DNA of 13,586 nucleotides from Solirubrobacterales bacterium (GCA_019240015.1 JAFAZB010000077.1:1-13586); one strand, 5' to 3'. Counted from the first letter of the stretch, positions 1 through 6,813 are shown. Translations and numbers: made by a program. Notes: generated from the letters alone by a model not told the origin.

Positions 1-2
1 CG

Positions 3-260
3 TTCGGAGTCTCGGCCGGCGCGGAGGTGGAGCTCAACATGCGAACGCTGTACCGCAAGCGGCTCTCGGTGCTCGGGTACGCGGGTCTACAGCTCGGTGC
101 CGACGAGCGGCGGCAGGGTCGGGAGCGGGCGCTGGCGGCACTGCGGGAGGGCGACTTACGGGTGCGGGTGGGTGAGGTGCTCGAGCTCGAGCAGGTCAAC
201 GAGGCATTCGAGCGGCTCGCCTCCCGAGCGGTGCAGGGGAAGCTGCTGCTGGCGCTGTGA
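3..260 (+). CDS. Zinc-type (MDR) alcohol dehydrogenase / quinone oxidoreductase family, C-terminal fragment
   Basis: This is the 3' end of a gene that starts left of the window. The reading frame is open from base 3 to a TGA at 258-260, about 85 residues. The residues around LNMRTLYRKRLSVLGYAG, followed by a charged helix and ending VNEAFERLASRAVQGKLLLAL, match the end of medium-chain dehydrogenase/reductases. In that family the last Rossmann strand is followed by a segment 'l.e...A...l......GKlvl'. Such enzymes oxidise or reduce alcohols, aldehydes, quinones or enoyl groups with NAD(P)H in the cytoplasm. The cofactor motif and any zinc ligands lie outside the window, so neither substrate nor zinc dependence can be judged. 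The gene converges on the operon ending at 370. Confidence 0.75.
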   Translation, partial: FGVSAGAEVELNMRTLYRKRLSVLGYAGLQLGADERRQGRERALAALREGDLRVRVGEVLELEQVNEAFERLASRAVQGKLLLAL

Positions 261-290
261 GGTGCGCCTTGGCGGGGCGTGGGCCAGCGC

Positions 291-329
291 GATGGAGATT
301 TCTCGACCTATGCCTGAGAAATCTCCATC
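291..329. terminator. Perfect 14-bp inverted repeat between convergent genes, candidate bidirectional terminator
   Basis: Arms GATGGAGATTTCTC (291-304) and GAGAAATCTCCATC (316-329) are exact reverse complements around an 11-base loop. The repeat lies 30 bp after the dehydrogenase stop and 40 bp beyond the stop of the opposing enolase-like gene, where a shared terminator would be expected. No T-tract follows on either strand, so it would be a non-canonical terminator. The arms are strikingly AT-rich for this sequence, so a dispersed palindromic repeat is an alternative reading. Confidence 0.5.
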
Positions 330-348
330 TCGGTCAGGCCGGCCATCG

Positions 349-384
349 CGGTCACGCCAGCCAGCTCGGTCACGCCAGCCAGCG
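349..384. repeat. Tandem duplication of an 18-bp unit at the 3' end of the enolase-like gene
   Basis: Two adjacent copies of CGGTCACGCCAGCCAGC(T/G), 349-366 and 367-384, differ only at the last base. The second copy contains the stop codon (370-372) and last codons of the minus-strand enolase-like gene. The first copy lies just downstream in non-coding DNA. This looks like a replication-slippage duplication of the gene end that left the protein intact. Confidence 0.7.
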
Positions 385-1425
385 GAAGCCGGTCGCATCC
401 GGCGCGGGCGGGAGCGGGCTGGCGGGCAGGCCGTCAGCGGGGTCGTCGCGGTTGAAGCCGGCCGGGGCGAGGTCGTTGGGCGTCTGGGGATGGAACAGCG
501 AAGCCAGGTACTGCGCCTGGCCGCGACCGGGCCCCAGTTCGAACTGACCACCCCCGTAGGCATCGATCCCGTGCTCGGCGCAGTAGTCGTAGGTCGCGCA
601 CAGCTTGGGTAGGCCGCCGATCCGCGAGGGCTTGATGTTGACCATCCGAGGTGCGAACGGGAGCGCCTCGATGTCGGCGATCGAGTGGATCGGCGCGTCC
701 CAGGTGATCCGGTCGTGGTGGGCGGCGAGCACCGCGGCGGTCTCTGGTGTGACCACGTCGGGATCCTCGATCCAGGCGTTCGGGAACGCGTCGACGACGC
801 GGCGGTAGAGCACCGGGTCGGGCGGCTGATCGACGACCGTCCCCCGATACAGGCTCTTGAAGTCGATTGAGTCGACCGTGCCGGTGCCGACCAGGCCGGC
901 GATCAGCTCTGGCGTCCACGAGCTGGTGGCGTCAAGCTTGAAGCGGAGCGTCGGGTAGCGGGCCAGGCGGCGCTCGATCGGGTCCAGCGTGGGTGGTTCG
1001 CCGAGCCGCAGCGAGACCACGAACGTCAGCGGCTGAGGCTCACGGTGCAGCGCCTCGTGCAGCGCTTTGCCCGCTTGCCGCAGCGCGAGGTCCAGCGCGG
1101 CGCTGTGGAAGGTCCAGCGGCGGTACAACCGTGAAACCTCCCATTGCGCGGGAGCCGGGAACAGATCGAGCGAGTCGATCAGCGAGCAGAACTCGCCCAG
1201 CGAGTAGCGACCGGCGAGCTCGAGCACGGGCCCCGCCTGCTGGAACGCGACGTGGTCGTCGGCCTGGTAGACGACGTCCTCGCCCACTCCCTCGGCTCCG
1301 CCTCCATACAGGTGCACCACGGTCGTCAAGCGCTCGAAGCCGCTCGAGACGTTGGCGCGCAGGCCCTCGAGGCGATAGCCCTCGACCTCCAGGGGAAGGT
1401 CGGCGAGCAGCTCGAAGGTGCTCAA
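370..1425 (-). CDS. Enolase-superfamily protein (divergent muconate-lactonizing/OSBS-like barrel)
   Basis: The protein has 351 residues. The C-terminal two thirds read as an enolase-superfamily (beta/alpha)7-barrel. Candidate active-site elements occur in the usual order: RFKLDA (161-166), DSIDFK with Asp188, WIEDPD with Glu220, TWDAP with Asp243, NIKPSRIGG with Lys265, and a glycine-rich YGGGQFELG segment (290-298). Asp188, Glu220 and Asp243 would bind the catalytic Mg2+, and Lys163 and Lys265 would be the acid/base lysines on either face. The family abstracts a proton alpha to a carboxylate, but the exact reaction (dipeptide epimerase, o-succinylbenzoate synthase, sugar-acid dehydratase or other) cannot be assigned. 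The start is TTG, overlapping the xseB stop (TTGA, 1422-1425), so translation is probably coupled. It is the last gene of the acetyltransferase-xseA-xseB operon, whose other members give no hint of its substrate. Confidence 0.75.
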   Translation of the reverse strand: MSTFELLADLPLEVEGYRLEGLRANVSSGFERLTTVVHLYGGGAEGVGEDVVYQADDHVAFQQAGPVLELAGRYSLGEFCSLIDSLDLFPAPAQWEVSRLYRRWTFHSAALDLALRQAGKALHEALHREPQPLTFVVSLRLGEPPTLDPIERRLARYPTLRFKLDATSSWTPELIAGLVGTGTVDSIDFKSLYRGTVVDQPPDPVLYRRVVDAFPNAWIEDPDVVTPETAAVLAAHHDRITWDAPIHSIADIEALPFAPRMVNIKPSRIGGLPKLCATYDYCAEHGIDAYGGGQFELGPGRGQAQYLASLFHPQTPNDLAPAGFNRDDPADGLPASPLPPAPDATGFRWLA

Positions 1426-1685
1426 CGGTCGCCGCCCGCGGTGCGCGCTTGCTCGGACGGCGCCTCCGGGGCGCCGCCTTCGAGGCGCGCCACCAGCTCC
1501 TCGAGCCGAAGCTCCTCCAGGCCCTGGCTGACCGCGTCGAGCTCGCTCGCGCAGTACTCGACCAGCTCGCGACCCTCCCTGACCAGCTCGAGTGTCTCGC
1601 GCAGGCCGGCCTCGCCGGAGTCGAGCCGCCGGATGATCTGCTCGACCCGCGCCACCGCCGTCTCGTAGCTACGCTCGTCGTTCAT
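1422..1685 (-). CDS. xseB: Exodeoxyribonuclease VII small subunit
   Basis: This 87-residue protein has the XseB core: SYETAVARVEQIIRRLDSGE (6-25), then an amphipathic helix LRETLELVREGRELVEYC and a second helix ending near residue 68. XseB is a short two-helix protein of about 60-85 residues, and several copies bind each XseA to make active exonuclease VII. That enzyme degrades single-stranded DNA from both ends into oligonucleotides. The last 18 residues (GAPEAPSEQA...) look disordered. The ATG overlaps the xseA stop codon by 4 bp (ATGA, 1682-1685), the usual coupled order xseA-xseB. The enolase-like gene follows with another 4-bp overlap. Confidence 0.93.
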   Translation of the reverse strand: MNDERSYETAVARVEQIIRRLDSGEAGLRETLELVREGRELVEYCASELDAVSQGLEELRLEELVARLEGGAPEAPSEQARTAGGDR

Positions 1686-2998
1686 CGCCGCGGCTCCTCG
1701 ACGCGCGCGGGAACCTCGCCGTCGTGGAAGCGCAGCTCGAGCTCACCCGCGGCGCGGGCGCGCTCGGCGGAGCCGAGCGGCTCACCCGATCGGTCCTCCA
1801 CCAGCGCGTAGCCGCGCGCCAGCGTGCGCTGCGGATCATGGGCCGCGAGCGCCAGCGAAATGCGCTCGAGCTCCCGTGCTCGCTGGTCGTGCTCGGAGCT
1901 CTTGCCGCGCGCGGCCGAGCGCTGGAGGACCAGCAGGTGGACGCCCGCGAGCGAGCGTCCCGCTTCGTGCCTGCGCCGGGCGCTGGCGCGTAGCTCGCGC
2001 AGCAGCTGGTGGAGGTGGCGACGATGGCGCGCCACCTGCTGCGCCGGCGCGCGCGAGAGGTGGCCCAGCGACCGGGCCCGCGAGAGGACTGCCCGGCGCC
2101 CGTGGTTGCGGAGCTGGCGTGCGCTCGCGGCGATGTCCGCCCGCGCGGCGCGGCAGTCGAGCGGGACCGCCGCCTCGGCGGCGTGCGTGGGGGTGGAGCA
2201 GCACACCGCCGCCACATCGTCGATCAGCGTGCGGTCGGTGTGGTGGCCGACCGACGAGATCACGGGGACGCGCAGCAGCGCGACGGTCCGGCACAGCGCC
2301 TCATCGCAGAACGCGAACAGGTCCGCGAGCGAGCCGCCGCCGCGTGCGACGATCACCACTTCGATCTGGGGGATCGCCGCCAGCTCGCGCAGCGATGCGG
2401 CGATGCGGGGAGCGGCGTGGCGGTCCTGAACCGGCGCGAACGCCCACACCAGCTGTCCGGCCCAGCCGCGGCGGCGCAGCCCGGCGAGCACGTCGTCGCG
2501 CGCCTTGCCTCGCTCGCCGGTCACGACGCCGATCACGCGGGGCAGCGGCGGGCGCTGGAGGAGCTTCTGTGGCCGGAACACGCCCTCGGCATCGAGGCGC
2601 CGGCGTAGCCGCTCGAGCTGCACGAGCAGGTCGCCCTCGCCGGCGATCCTCAGCTCCGAGGCGGCGAACGTGAACGACGGGGAGGAGGTGGCGCTGCCAG
2701 GGTAGTAGTCGCAGCCGCCTCCGACAGACATCTGCATCGCGTCGGCGAGCGCCACCCCGAGCAGGTCGAATTCGTTGCGCCACATCGAGCAAGGGAGGGC
2801 GCCGCGGGGGTCGCGTAGCTCGAAGTACACGCGGCTGCGACTGGCGTGAAAGCCCCACACCTCGCCGACCAGCTGGACGTGCGCGAACTCGCGCAGGCGT
2901 CGCTTCAGCTGCGCCGCGTAGGAACCGACCGGGTACGGGCCCGGGAGCTCGCTTTCGGGTGCGGGTGGGGCGGGGCGCGCCGGGTTCGCGTGGCTCAT
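1682..2998 (-). CDS. xseA: Exodeoxyribonuclease VII large subunit
   Basis: The protein has 438 residues, a normal length for XseA. An N-terminal OB-fold (about 22-120, with VGSYAAQLKRRLRE and LVGEVWGF) binds single-stranded DNA. The nuclease domain follows with LPRVIGVVTGERGKARDDV (152-170), VARGGGSLADLFAF (217-230), SSVGHHTDRTLIDD (248-261) and STPTHAAEAAVP (268-279). It continues into an arginine-rich helical region and ends with RTLARGYALV (391-400). Asp169, Arg219, His252 and Asp255 align with residues reported as essential in the E. coli enzyme. The canonical GHETD is GHHTD here, and the following 'DVRAP' region is AVCCS. The ATG at 2998 is the first start that gives a proper OB-fold N-terminus. 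The open frame runs much further upstream but only as shadow of other genes. The gene starts 14 bp after the acetyltransferase stop and overlaps xseB by 4 bp. Confidence 0.93.
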   Translation of the reverse strand: MSHANPARPAPPAPESELPGPYPVGSYAAQLKRRLREFAHVQLVGEVWGFHASRSRVYFELRDPRGALPCSMWRNEFDLLGVALADAMQMSVGGGCDYYPGSATSSPSFTFAASELRIAGEGDLLVQLERLRRRLDAEGVFRPQKLLQRPPLPRVIGVVTGERGKARDDVLAGLRRRGWAGQLVWAFAPVQDRHAAPRIAASLRELAAIPQIEVVIVARGGGSLADLFAFCDEALCRTVALLRVPVISSVGHHTDRTLIDDVAAVCCSTPTHAAEAAVPLDCRAARADIAASARQLRNHGRRAVLSRARSLGHLSRAPAQQVARHRRHLHQLLRELRASARRRHEAGRSLAGVHLLVLQRSAARGKSSEHDQRARELERISLALAAHDPQRTLARGYALVEDRSGEPLGSAERARAAGELELRFHDGEVPARVEEPRR

Positions 2999-3012
2999 GC
3001 TCAGGATCGAGG

Positions 3013-3852
3013 CTACAGAGGGCGGGTGTTGGACGGGGGCCGCGTCAGCGTGAACGCCACCTGCTCCCCCACGGGCGCGAAACCGAGCCTTCCGTACAGC
3101 AGCTGGGGCCAGTCGTCGGCGTCGGCCGGAATCACGATCTGCTCGGCGCCCCACCGCCACGCCGCGGCGACGGCCGCCATCACCACAGCTCGGGCGAGCC
3201 CGCGTTCGCGGTGGGCGATCAGCGTTCCCACCTCCTCGATCATCGCCACGCGGCCTTCGCCCTCGGACTCTCCGCCGGCGAGCGGCGCCTCTCCCAGGAA
3301 CAGCGTGCACGAGGACCGCACCGCGCCGTCGTCGCCCGCGCCGAAACAGCGCGCGGGCGTGCCCGCCCGCAGCCGACCTTGGGCCGCGACCAAGGCGGCG
3401 ATCAGTCCATCGGCGTACGGGGACGGACGTCCGCGCTCCTCGGCGAAGCGCTCCAGCTGGTGGGTGTGCAGCTCCGCCTCGGAGATCTCGCGCACCCGCG
3501 GATCCGCCCTCGGCGGCTGCACCCGCGCGCCCCGCCAGACCATGAACACGGTCCGTTGACGCGTCCAGCCGGCGGCGTTGAACGACTCCTGGAGCCGCCG
3601 AGCGGCGCCGGCGTCGTCGAGCACCACCCGGCGGTAGGCGAGGTGCCGCAGCCAGGCGTCGGCGAGACGGACGATCGCGCTCAGGGCGACTTGTCGGCCG
3701 AGCGGCGCATCGAGCAGCACCGAGTTCAGGTGGTGGACGCTGGGCAGACCGGGATGCAGGATCACCATCCCCTCCGGCAGCGCGGTCGCCTGCCGGGCGC
3801 CGCGGGCGTGCACACCGCGGTCGAATGCAAGCGCGCTGGCGAGCTCGTCCAT
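3013..3852 (-). CDS. GNAT-family N-acetyltransferase
   Basis: The protein has 279 residues. The C-terminal part (about 115-279) is a GNAT fold. It has a strand with MIEEVGTLIAHRERGLAR (204-221), which contains the R-x-x-G-L/A acetyl-CoA pyrophosphate-binding turn, then helix AVVMAAVAAAWRWGA, strand QIVIPADADD and the typical end LYGRLGFAPVGEQVAFTL (252-269). The N-terminal 110 residues could be a degenerate second GNAT-like half, as in two-domain acetyltransferases of actinobacteria. It would move an acetyl group from acetyl-CoA to an unknown amine. The ATG at 3852 is preferred because residues upstream of it are low-complexity shadow sequence. A GGAG lies only 3 bases before it, and a TACCCT hexamer lies 9 bases upstream. 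It heads the operon that continues into xseA 14 bp downstream. Confidence 0.82.
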   Translation of the reverse strand: MDELASALAFDRGVHARGARQATALPEGMVILHPGLPSVHHLNSVLLDAPLGRQVALSAIVRLADAWLRHLAYRRVVLDDAGAARRLQESFNAAGWTRQRTVFMVWRGARVQPPRADPRVREISEAELHTHQLERFAEERGRPSPYADGLIAALVAAQGRLRAGTPARCFGAGDDGAVRSSCTLFLGEAPLAGGESEGEGRVAMIEEVGTLIAHRERGLARAVVMAAVAAAWRWGAEQIVIPADADDWPQLLYGRLGFAPVGEQVAFTLTRPPSNTRPL

Positions 3853-3861
3853 CGGCTCCGC

Positions 3862-3867
3862 AGGGTA
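3862..3867 (-). promoter_or_regulatory. Candidate -10 element (TACCCT) for the acetyltransferase-xseAB operon
   Basis: On the minus strand TACCCT fits the actinobacterial TAnnnT pattern and ends 9 bases before the ATG at 3852. This would give an mRNA with almost no leader. No clear -35 box was found. The call rests only on position and pattern. Confidence 0.3.
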
Positions 3868-3970
3868 TTCCCGACCCCGCCGGCGTGCCGAGACGGCCGG
3901 GCTCGGTTTGAGTGGCCGAGTCGCTGGGAAACGAGCGATCGCGGCGACTTCGACCACAGGAGATGAGCAA

Positions 3971-4123
3971 GTGGCAGAACGCGATCCGAGCGACGCGGAC
4001 GGCTGGGACGAGCAGGACGACCAGGAGCGCGATGAGCGGGAGGTCCAGGCCGAGGATCCGACCGATCCGCAGCGCGGCTTCGACGACATCGAGCACCACG
4101 AGGAGGATCAGGAGGAGAGCTAG
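3971..4123 (+). CDS. Small highly acidic protein (50 aa), hypothetical
   Basis: I do not recognise this ORF. AGGAG at 3958-3962 sits 8 bases before a GTG at 3971, an excellent ribosome-binding arrangement. The frame runs 50 codons to TAG at 4121. The product has 12 Asp, 11 Glu, 4 Arg and no Lys (for example GWDEQDDQERDEREVQ), so it is strongly acidic and probably disordered. It ends 22 bp before the first acyl-CoA dehydrogenase and may be its operon leader gene. The opposite strand gives a very hydrophobic translation, the expected mirror of Asp/Glu codons, but that frame has no own start, ribosome site or sensible end. An ATG at 3963 lies in the dehydrogenase frame and would give an arginine-rich extension, so the GTG is preferred. 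It may still be non-coding leader sequence. Confidence 0.5.
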   Translation: MAERDPSDADGWDEQDDQERDEREVQAEDPTDPQRGFDDIEHHEEDQEES

Positions 4124-4131
4124 CCGGCCAG

Positions 4132-4137
4132 TACGAT
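4132..4137 (+). promoter_or_regulatory. Candidate -10 element (TACGAT) for leaderless acyl-CoA dehydrogenase mRNA
   Basis: TACGAT matches TAnnnT and ends 8 bases before the GTG start at 4146. No Shine-Dalgarno sequence precedes that start, so transcription may begin at or next to the start codon. No convincing -35 box is visible. Confidence 0.35.
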
Positions 4138-4145
4138 CCCCGCCC

Positions 4146-5300
4146 GTGGATCTCACCCTGTCCCAGGCCGAGGAAGCGTTCCGCGACGAGCTGCGGAGCT
4201 GGTTGGGCGAAAACCACCCGGGGCATGAACCGGCCGGCGACGAGGCCGCGTTCGAGTTCAGGCGCGAGTGGCAGCGCAAGCTCCACGGCGCCGGCTGGGC
4301 CGGCGTCTCGTGGCCAAAGGAGTACGGCGGCCGGGGCGCGACGCTAGTCGAGCAGGCGATCTTCAACGAAGAGCTCGTCAGGGCGCGCGCGCCGCAGGTG
4401 GCCAACGTGCTGGGCCTGGCGATGGGTGGCCCGACCGTGATTGCCCACGGCACCGAGGAGCAGCGCAAGCGCTACCTGCCGCCGATCCTGTCCGCCCAGG
4501 AGATCTGGTGCCAGGGATTCTCCGAGCCCGATTCGGGCTCTGACCTCGCGTCGCTCAAGACCCGGGCGGTCCGGCACGGCGACCAGTGGGTGGTTAGCGG
4601 GCAAAAGGTGTGGACCACATTTGCCCATCACGCCAAGTGGTGCATGCTCGTCGCGCGGACCGATCCGGACGCTCCCAAGCACAAGGGGCTCACCTATTTC
4701 CTGATGGACATGGAGCAGGACGCGGTGCACGTGCGGCCGCTACGTCAGATCACCGGCGAGGCGGAGTTCAACGAGCTGTTCATCGAAGAGGCCCGCATCC
4801 CGGATGAGAACATCATCGGCGGCGAAGGCAACGGCTGGGCGGTGGCGATCACCACCCTGATGCACGAGCGCAGCACGCTGGCGTTCGGGCTCCAGGTGGG
4901 CGTGCAGATCGCGCTCGGCGAGCTGATCGAACACGCGCGGCAGACGCGCGCCCAGGACGGGATCGTCGCGAGCGACGATCCGGTCGTGCGCCAGCGGCTC
5001 GCGCAGTTGTTGATCGAGTCCGAGATCCTGCGCCTGAACGCGTATCGCGGGCTGAGCGCGATCATGCGGGGCGGGGTTCCCGGCCCGGAGGGGTCGCTCG
5101 GCAAGTGGCACTGGTCGGAGGTCAACCAGTCGCTGACCGAGCTGGCGATGGACATCGCAGGCCCGTACGCGATGAGCGCCGAGGACCGGTGGACCTACCG
5201 CTTCCTCCGGGCGAGGGCCAACTCGATCGAAGGTGGGACGACCGAGATCCTCAAGAACATCGTCGCCGAGCGGGTCCTGGGCCTTCCGCGGATGCGCTGA
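4146..5300 (+). CDS. Acyl-CoA dehydrogenase (FadE29-like large partner)
   Basis: This 384-residue FAD enzyme oxidises acyl-CoA to trans-2-enoyl-CoA in the cytoplasm. The helical N-domain carries WPKEYGGRGAT (57-67). The beta-domain has WCQGFSEPDSGSDLASLKTR (121-140), the acyl-CoA dehydrogenase signature, and SGQKVWTTFAHHAKW (151-165). The C-domain ends ANSIEGGTTEILKNIVAERV. At the position where medium-chain enzymes have the catalytic Glu of YEGT, this protein has Gly. Glu241 in LMHERSTLA matches the alternative site used by isovaleryl- and long-chain-type enzymes, so it is the likely base. GTG at 4146 is chosen because the sequence begins with the family-typical VDLTLSQAEEAFRDELR. The longer upstream frame is arginine-rich shadow. 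It is followed after 3 bp by a second, different acyl-CoA dehydrogenase, the arrangement of heteromeric FadE pairs of actinobacterial sterol and branched acyl degradation. Confidence 0.9.
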   Translation: MDLTLSQAEEAFRDELRSWLGENHPGHEPAGDEAAFEFRREWQRKLHGAGWAGVSWPKEYGGRGATLVEQAIFNEELVRARAPQVANVLGLAMGGPTVIAHGTEEQRKRYLPPILSAQEIWCQGFSEPDSGSDLASLKTRAVRHGDQWVVSGQKVWTTFAHHAKWCMLVARTDPDAPKHKGLTYFLMDMEQDAVHVRPLRQITGEAEFNELFIEEARIPDENIIGGEGNGWAVAITTLMHERSTLAFGLQVGVQIALGELIEHARQTRAQDGIVASDDPVVRQRLAQLLIESEILRLNAYRGLSAIMRGGVPGPEGSLGKWHWSEVNQSLTELAMDIAGPYAMSAEDRWTYRFLRARANSIEGGTTEILKNIVAERVLGLPRMR

Positions 5301-5303
5301 GCG

Positions 5304-6383
5304 ATGAACTTCGACTTCACCGACGATCAGCACGCGATCAAGCGCACCGCGCGCGAGTTCCTCTCCGCCCGCTACAAGCCCGAGACGGTGCGCGAGCTGG
5401 CAGCCGACGAGCGCGGCTTCACCGACCAACAGTGGAGCGAGCTGGTCCAGCTCGGCTGGCCGGGCGTGATCGTGCCGGAGGCCCACGGCGGCCTGGGGTT
5501 GGGCGCGGTCGAGCTGGTCGTGATCTTCGAGGAGATGGGCTACGCGCTCGCACCCAGTCCCCTGTTCTCAGACGTGTGCGCAGCGCTACTGCTCGCCGCG
5601 AGCGGCACCGACGAGCAGCGGGAGCGGTGGCTCGGGCCGCTTGCCGCCGGCGAGTGCAGGGGAACGCTCGCGGTCTGGGACGAGCACGCCGGGTGGGCCC
5701 CCGATCGCTCGGAAGTGGAGCCAGCGGGCGGCGCGCTTGCCGCCACGAAAATCGCCGTCCCCGACGCCGCGACCGCCGACTTCCTACTCGTAGCAGCGGC
5801 CGACAGCCGCCACTACCTGCTCGAGCTGGGCAACTCGAGCACCGAGATTCTATCCGTGCCATCGCTCGACCAAACCCGCAAGCTCTATACCGTCAAGCTG
5901 GCCGGCGCGCCCGCGCAGCCGCTGGCGCACGCACCCGGGCCGGTCCGGCACGCATACGCCGCGATCATCACGGCGCTCGCCGCGGAGAATGTGGGCGTCG
6001 CGCAGCGGGCGATGGAGATGGCGGTGCAATACGCCAAGGACCGCAAGCAGTTCGATCGGCCGATCGGTTCCTACCAGGCCGTTTCGCACCGTTGCGCCCA
6101 GATGCTGCTCGAGGTGGAGAGCGCGCGCTCGCTCTGCTACTGGGCTGCGTGGGCGCTCGACCACCAGCCGGAGACGGCGCTGCGCGCTGCCTCGATGGCC
6201 AAGGCGTATGCCAGCGACGCGGGCTTCAGGGTGACCTCCTCGGCGCTCCAGGTCCACGGCGGGATCGGCTTCACGTGGGAGCACGACCTGCACTTCTTCC
6301 TCAAGCGAGCGAAGGCGAACGCGCACGCGTTCGGGGATGCGCGCTGGCACCGCGACCGGGTCGCGGCGCTGGCGGAGGTGTAG
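5304..6383 (+). CDS. Acyl-CoA dehydrogenase (FadE28-like small partner)
   Basis: The protein has 359 residues. The N-domain begins MNFDFTDDQHAIKRTAREFL and contains GWPGVIVPEAHGGLGLGAVE (51-70). The C-domain has AENVGVAQRAMEMAVQYAKD (227-246), RKQFDRPIGSYQAV (247-260) and QVHGGIGFTWEHDLHFFLKR (316-335), the conserved FAD-contacting part. The middle beta-domain is degenerate: the usual EP..GSD signature is missing and LAVWDEHAGW stands in its place. The protein stops soon after the QVHGG helix without an EGT-type segment. Such reduced subunits pair with a complete partner in alpha2beta2 acyl-CoA dehydrogenases, and the gene just upstream (3 bp apart) is the obvious partner. Reading it as an inactive paralogue is possible but less likely given the conserved FAD motifs. 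It converges on the stress-protein gene with only 7 bp between stops. Confidence 0.88.
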   Translation: MNFDFTDDQHAIKRTAREFLSARYKPETVRELAADERGFTDQQWSELVQLGWPGVIVPEAHGGLGLGAVELVVIFEEMGYALAPSPLFSDVCAALLLAASGTDEQRERWLGPLAAGECRGTLAVWDEHAGWAPDRSEVEPAGGALAATKIAVPDAATADFLLVAAADSRHYLLELGNSSTEILSVPSLDQTRKLYTVKLAGAPAQPLAHAPGPVRHAYAAIITALAAENVGVAQRAMEMAVQYAKDRKQFDRPIGSYQAVSHRCAQMLLEVESARSLCYWAAWALDHQPETALRAASMAKAYASDAGFRVTSSALQVHGGIGFTWEHDLHFFLKRAKANAHAFGDARWHRDRVAALAEV

Positions 6384-6390
6384 CTCCCGC

Positions 6391-6813
6391 TCAGCGATCG
6401 GCGGACGGCACGACGAGCACCGGCCGGTCTGAGAGCGCGAGCAGCTTGTGCGGGGTGGTACCCAGCAGCGCCCCCCGGAGCGGGCTCTCGCCCCGGGAGC
6501 CGACGACGATCACGCGGGCGTCGCGCGCGTCTGCCAGCTCGACCAAGCCGTTGGCCGGGTCGCGCTCCACGATCACGGACTCGACATCAACGCCCTCGCC
6601 GGCCGCCACCTGCGTCGCTTCGGTGACGCGGAGCTCCGCCAGCTCCTTGAGCGCCGCGTGATAGTCGTGGATCTCGCCCGCGACCGGGTTGAGCTCGTAC
6701 GCAAACGCGATCACGACCTTCTCGCCGTACGCGCGACCGACTTCGAGCGCGGTACGCAGCGCGGCTTTTGCGCAGTCCGATCCGTCGTAGCCGACGATCA
6801 CGCCGCTGCTCAT
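6391..6813 (-). CDS. Universal stress protein, ATP-binding type
   Basis: This 140-residue single USP domain starts with strand GVIVGYDGSDCAKAALRTAL (4-23), in which Asp10 is the conserved adenine-pocket acid. It carries VIVERDPANGLVELADARDA in the middle and ends VIVVGSRGES...GALLGTT (101-120) and RPVLVVP. The motif G105-x2-G108-x9-G118-T fits the ATP-binding signature of the MJ0577-type class. These proteins bind ATP or other adenosine nucleotides and often regulate partner proteins under stress. Its ATG overlaps the stop of the amino-acid permease gene (6810-6813, ATGA), so the two are translationally coupled and the transporter is a plausible partner. No terminator is visible between it and the convergent acyl-CoA dehydrogenase gene. 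Confidence 0.92.
   Translation of the reverse strand: MSSGVIVGYDGSDCAKAALRTALEVGRAYGEKVVIAFAYELNPVAGEIHDYHAALKELAELRVTEATQVAAGEGVDVESVIVERDPANGLVELADARDARVIVVGSRGESPLRGALLGTTPHKLLALSDRPVLVVPSADR

Noticed and set aside
349..384. Possible CRISPR-like repeat
   Set aside because: Only two directly adjacent 18-bp copies with no spacers and no cas genes.
3950..4130. Very hydrophobic minus-strand translation resembling membrane helices (LALLLILLVVLDVV...)
   Set aside because: It is the complement of Asp/Glu-rich codons of the acidic plus-strand ORF. It has no own start, ribosome site or stop and merges into shadow sequence.
3912..4145. N-terminal extension of the first acyl-CoA dehydrogenase
   Set aside because: The added residues are arginine/serine/threonine-rich with no family similarity; the normal N-terminus starts at the GTG at 4146.
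2999..4468. Continuous minus-strand open frame extending xseA upstream by 490 codons
   Set aside because: It runs out of frame through the acetyltransferase gene and antisense to the acyl-CoA dehydrogenase and is arginine/proline-rich; the OB-fold of XseA begins just after the ATG at 2998.
6384..6390. Terminator between the acyl-CoA dehydrogenase and stress-protein genes
   Set aside because: Only 7 bases separate the stops and no hairpin or T-tract is visible there.
5105..6661. 518-codon plus-strand ORF over the second acyl-CoA dehydrogenase
   Set aside because: It is out of frame with two well-supported dehydrogenases and runs on past the convergent stress-protein stop; a GC-skew shadow.
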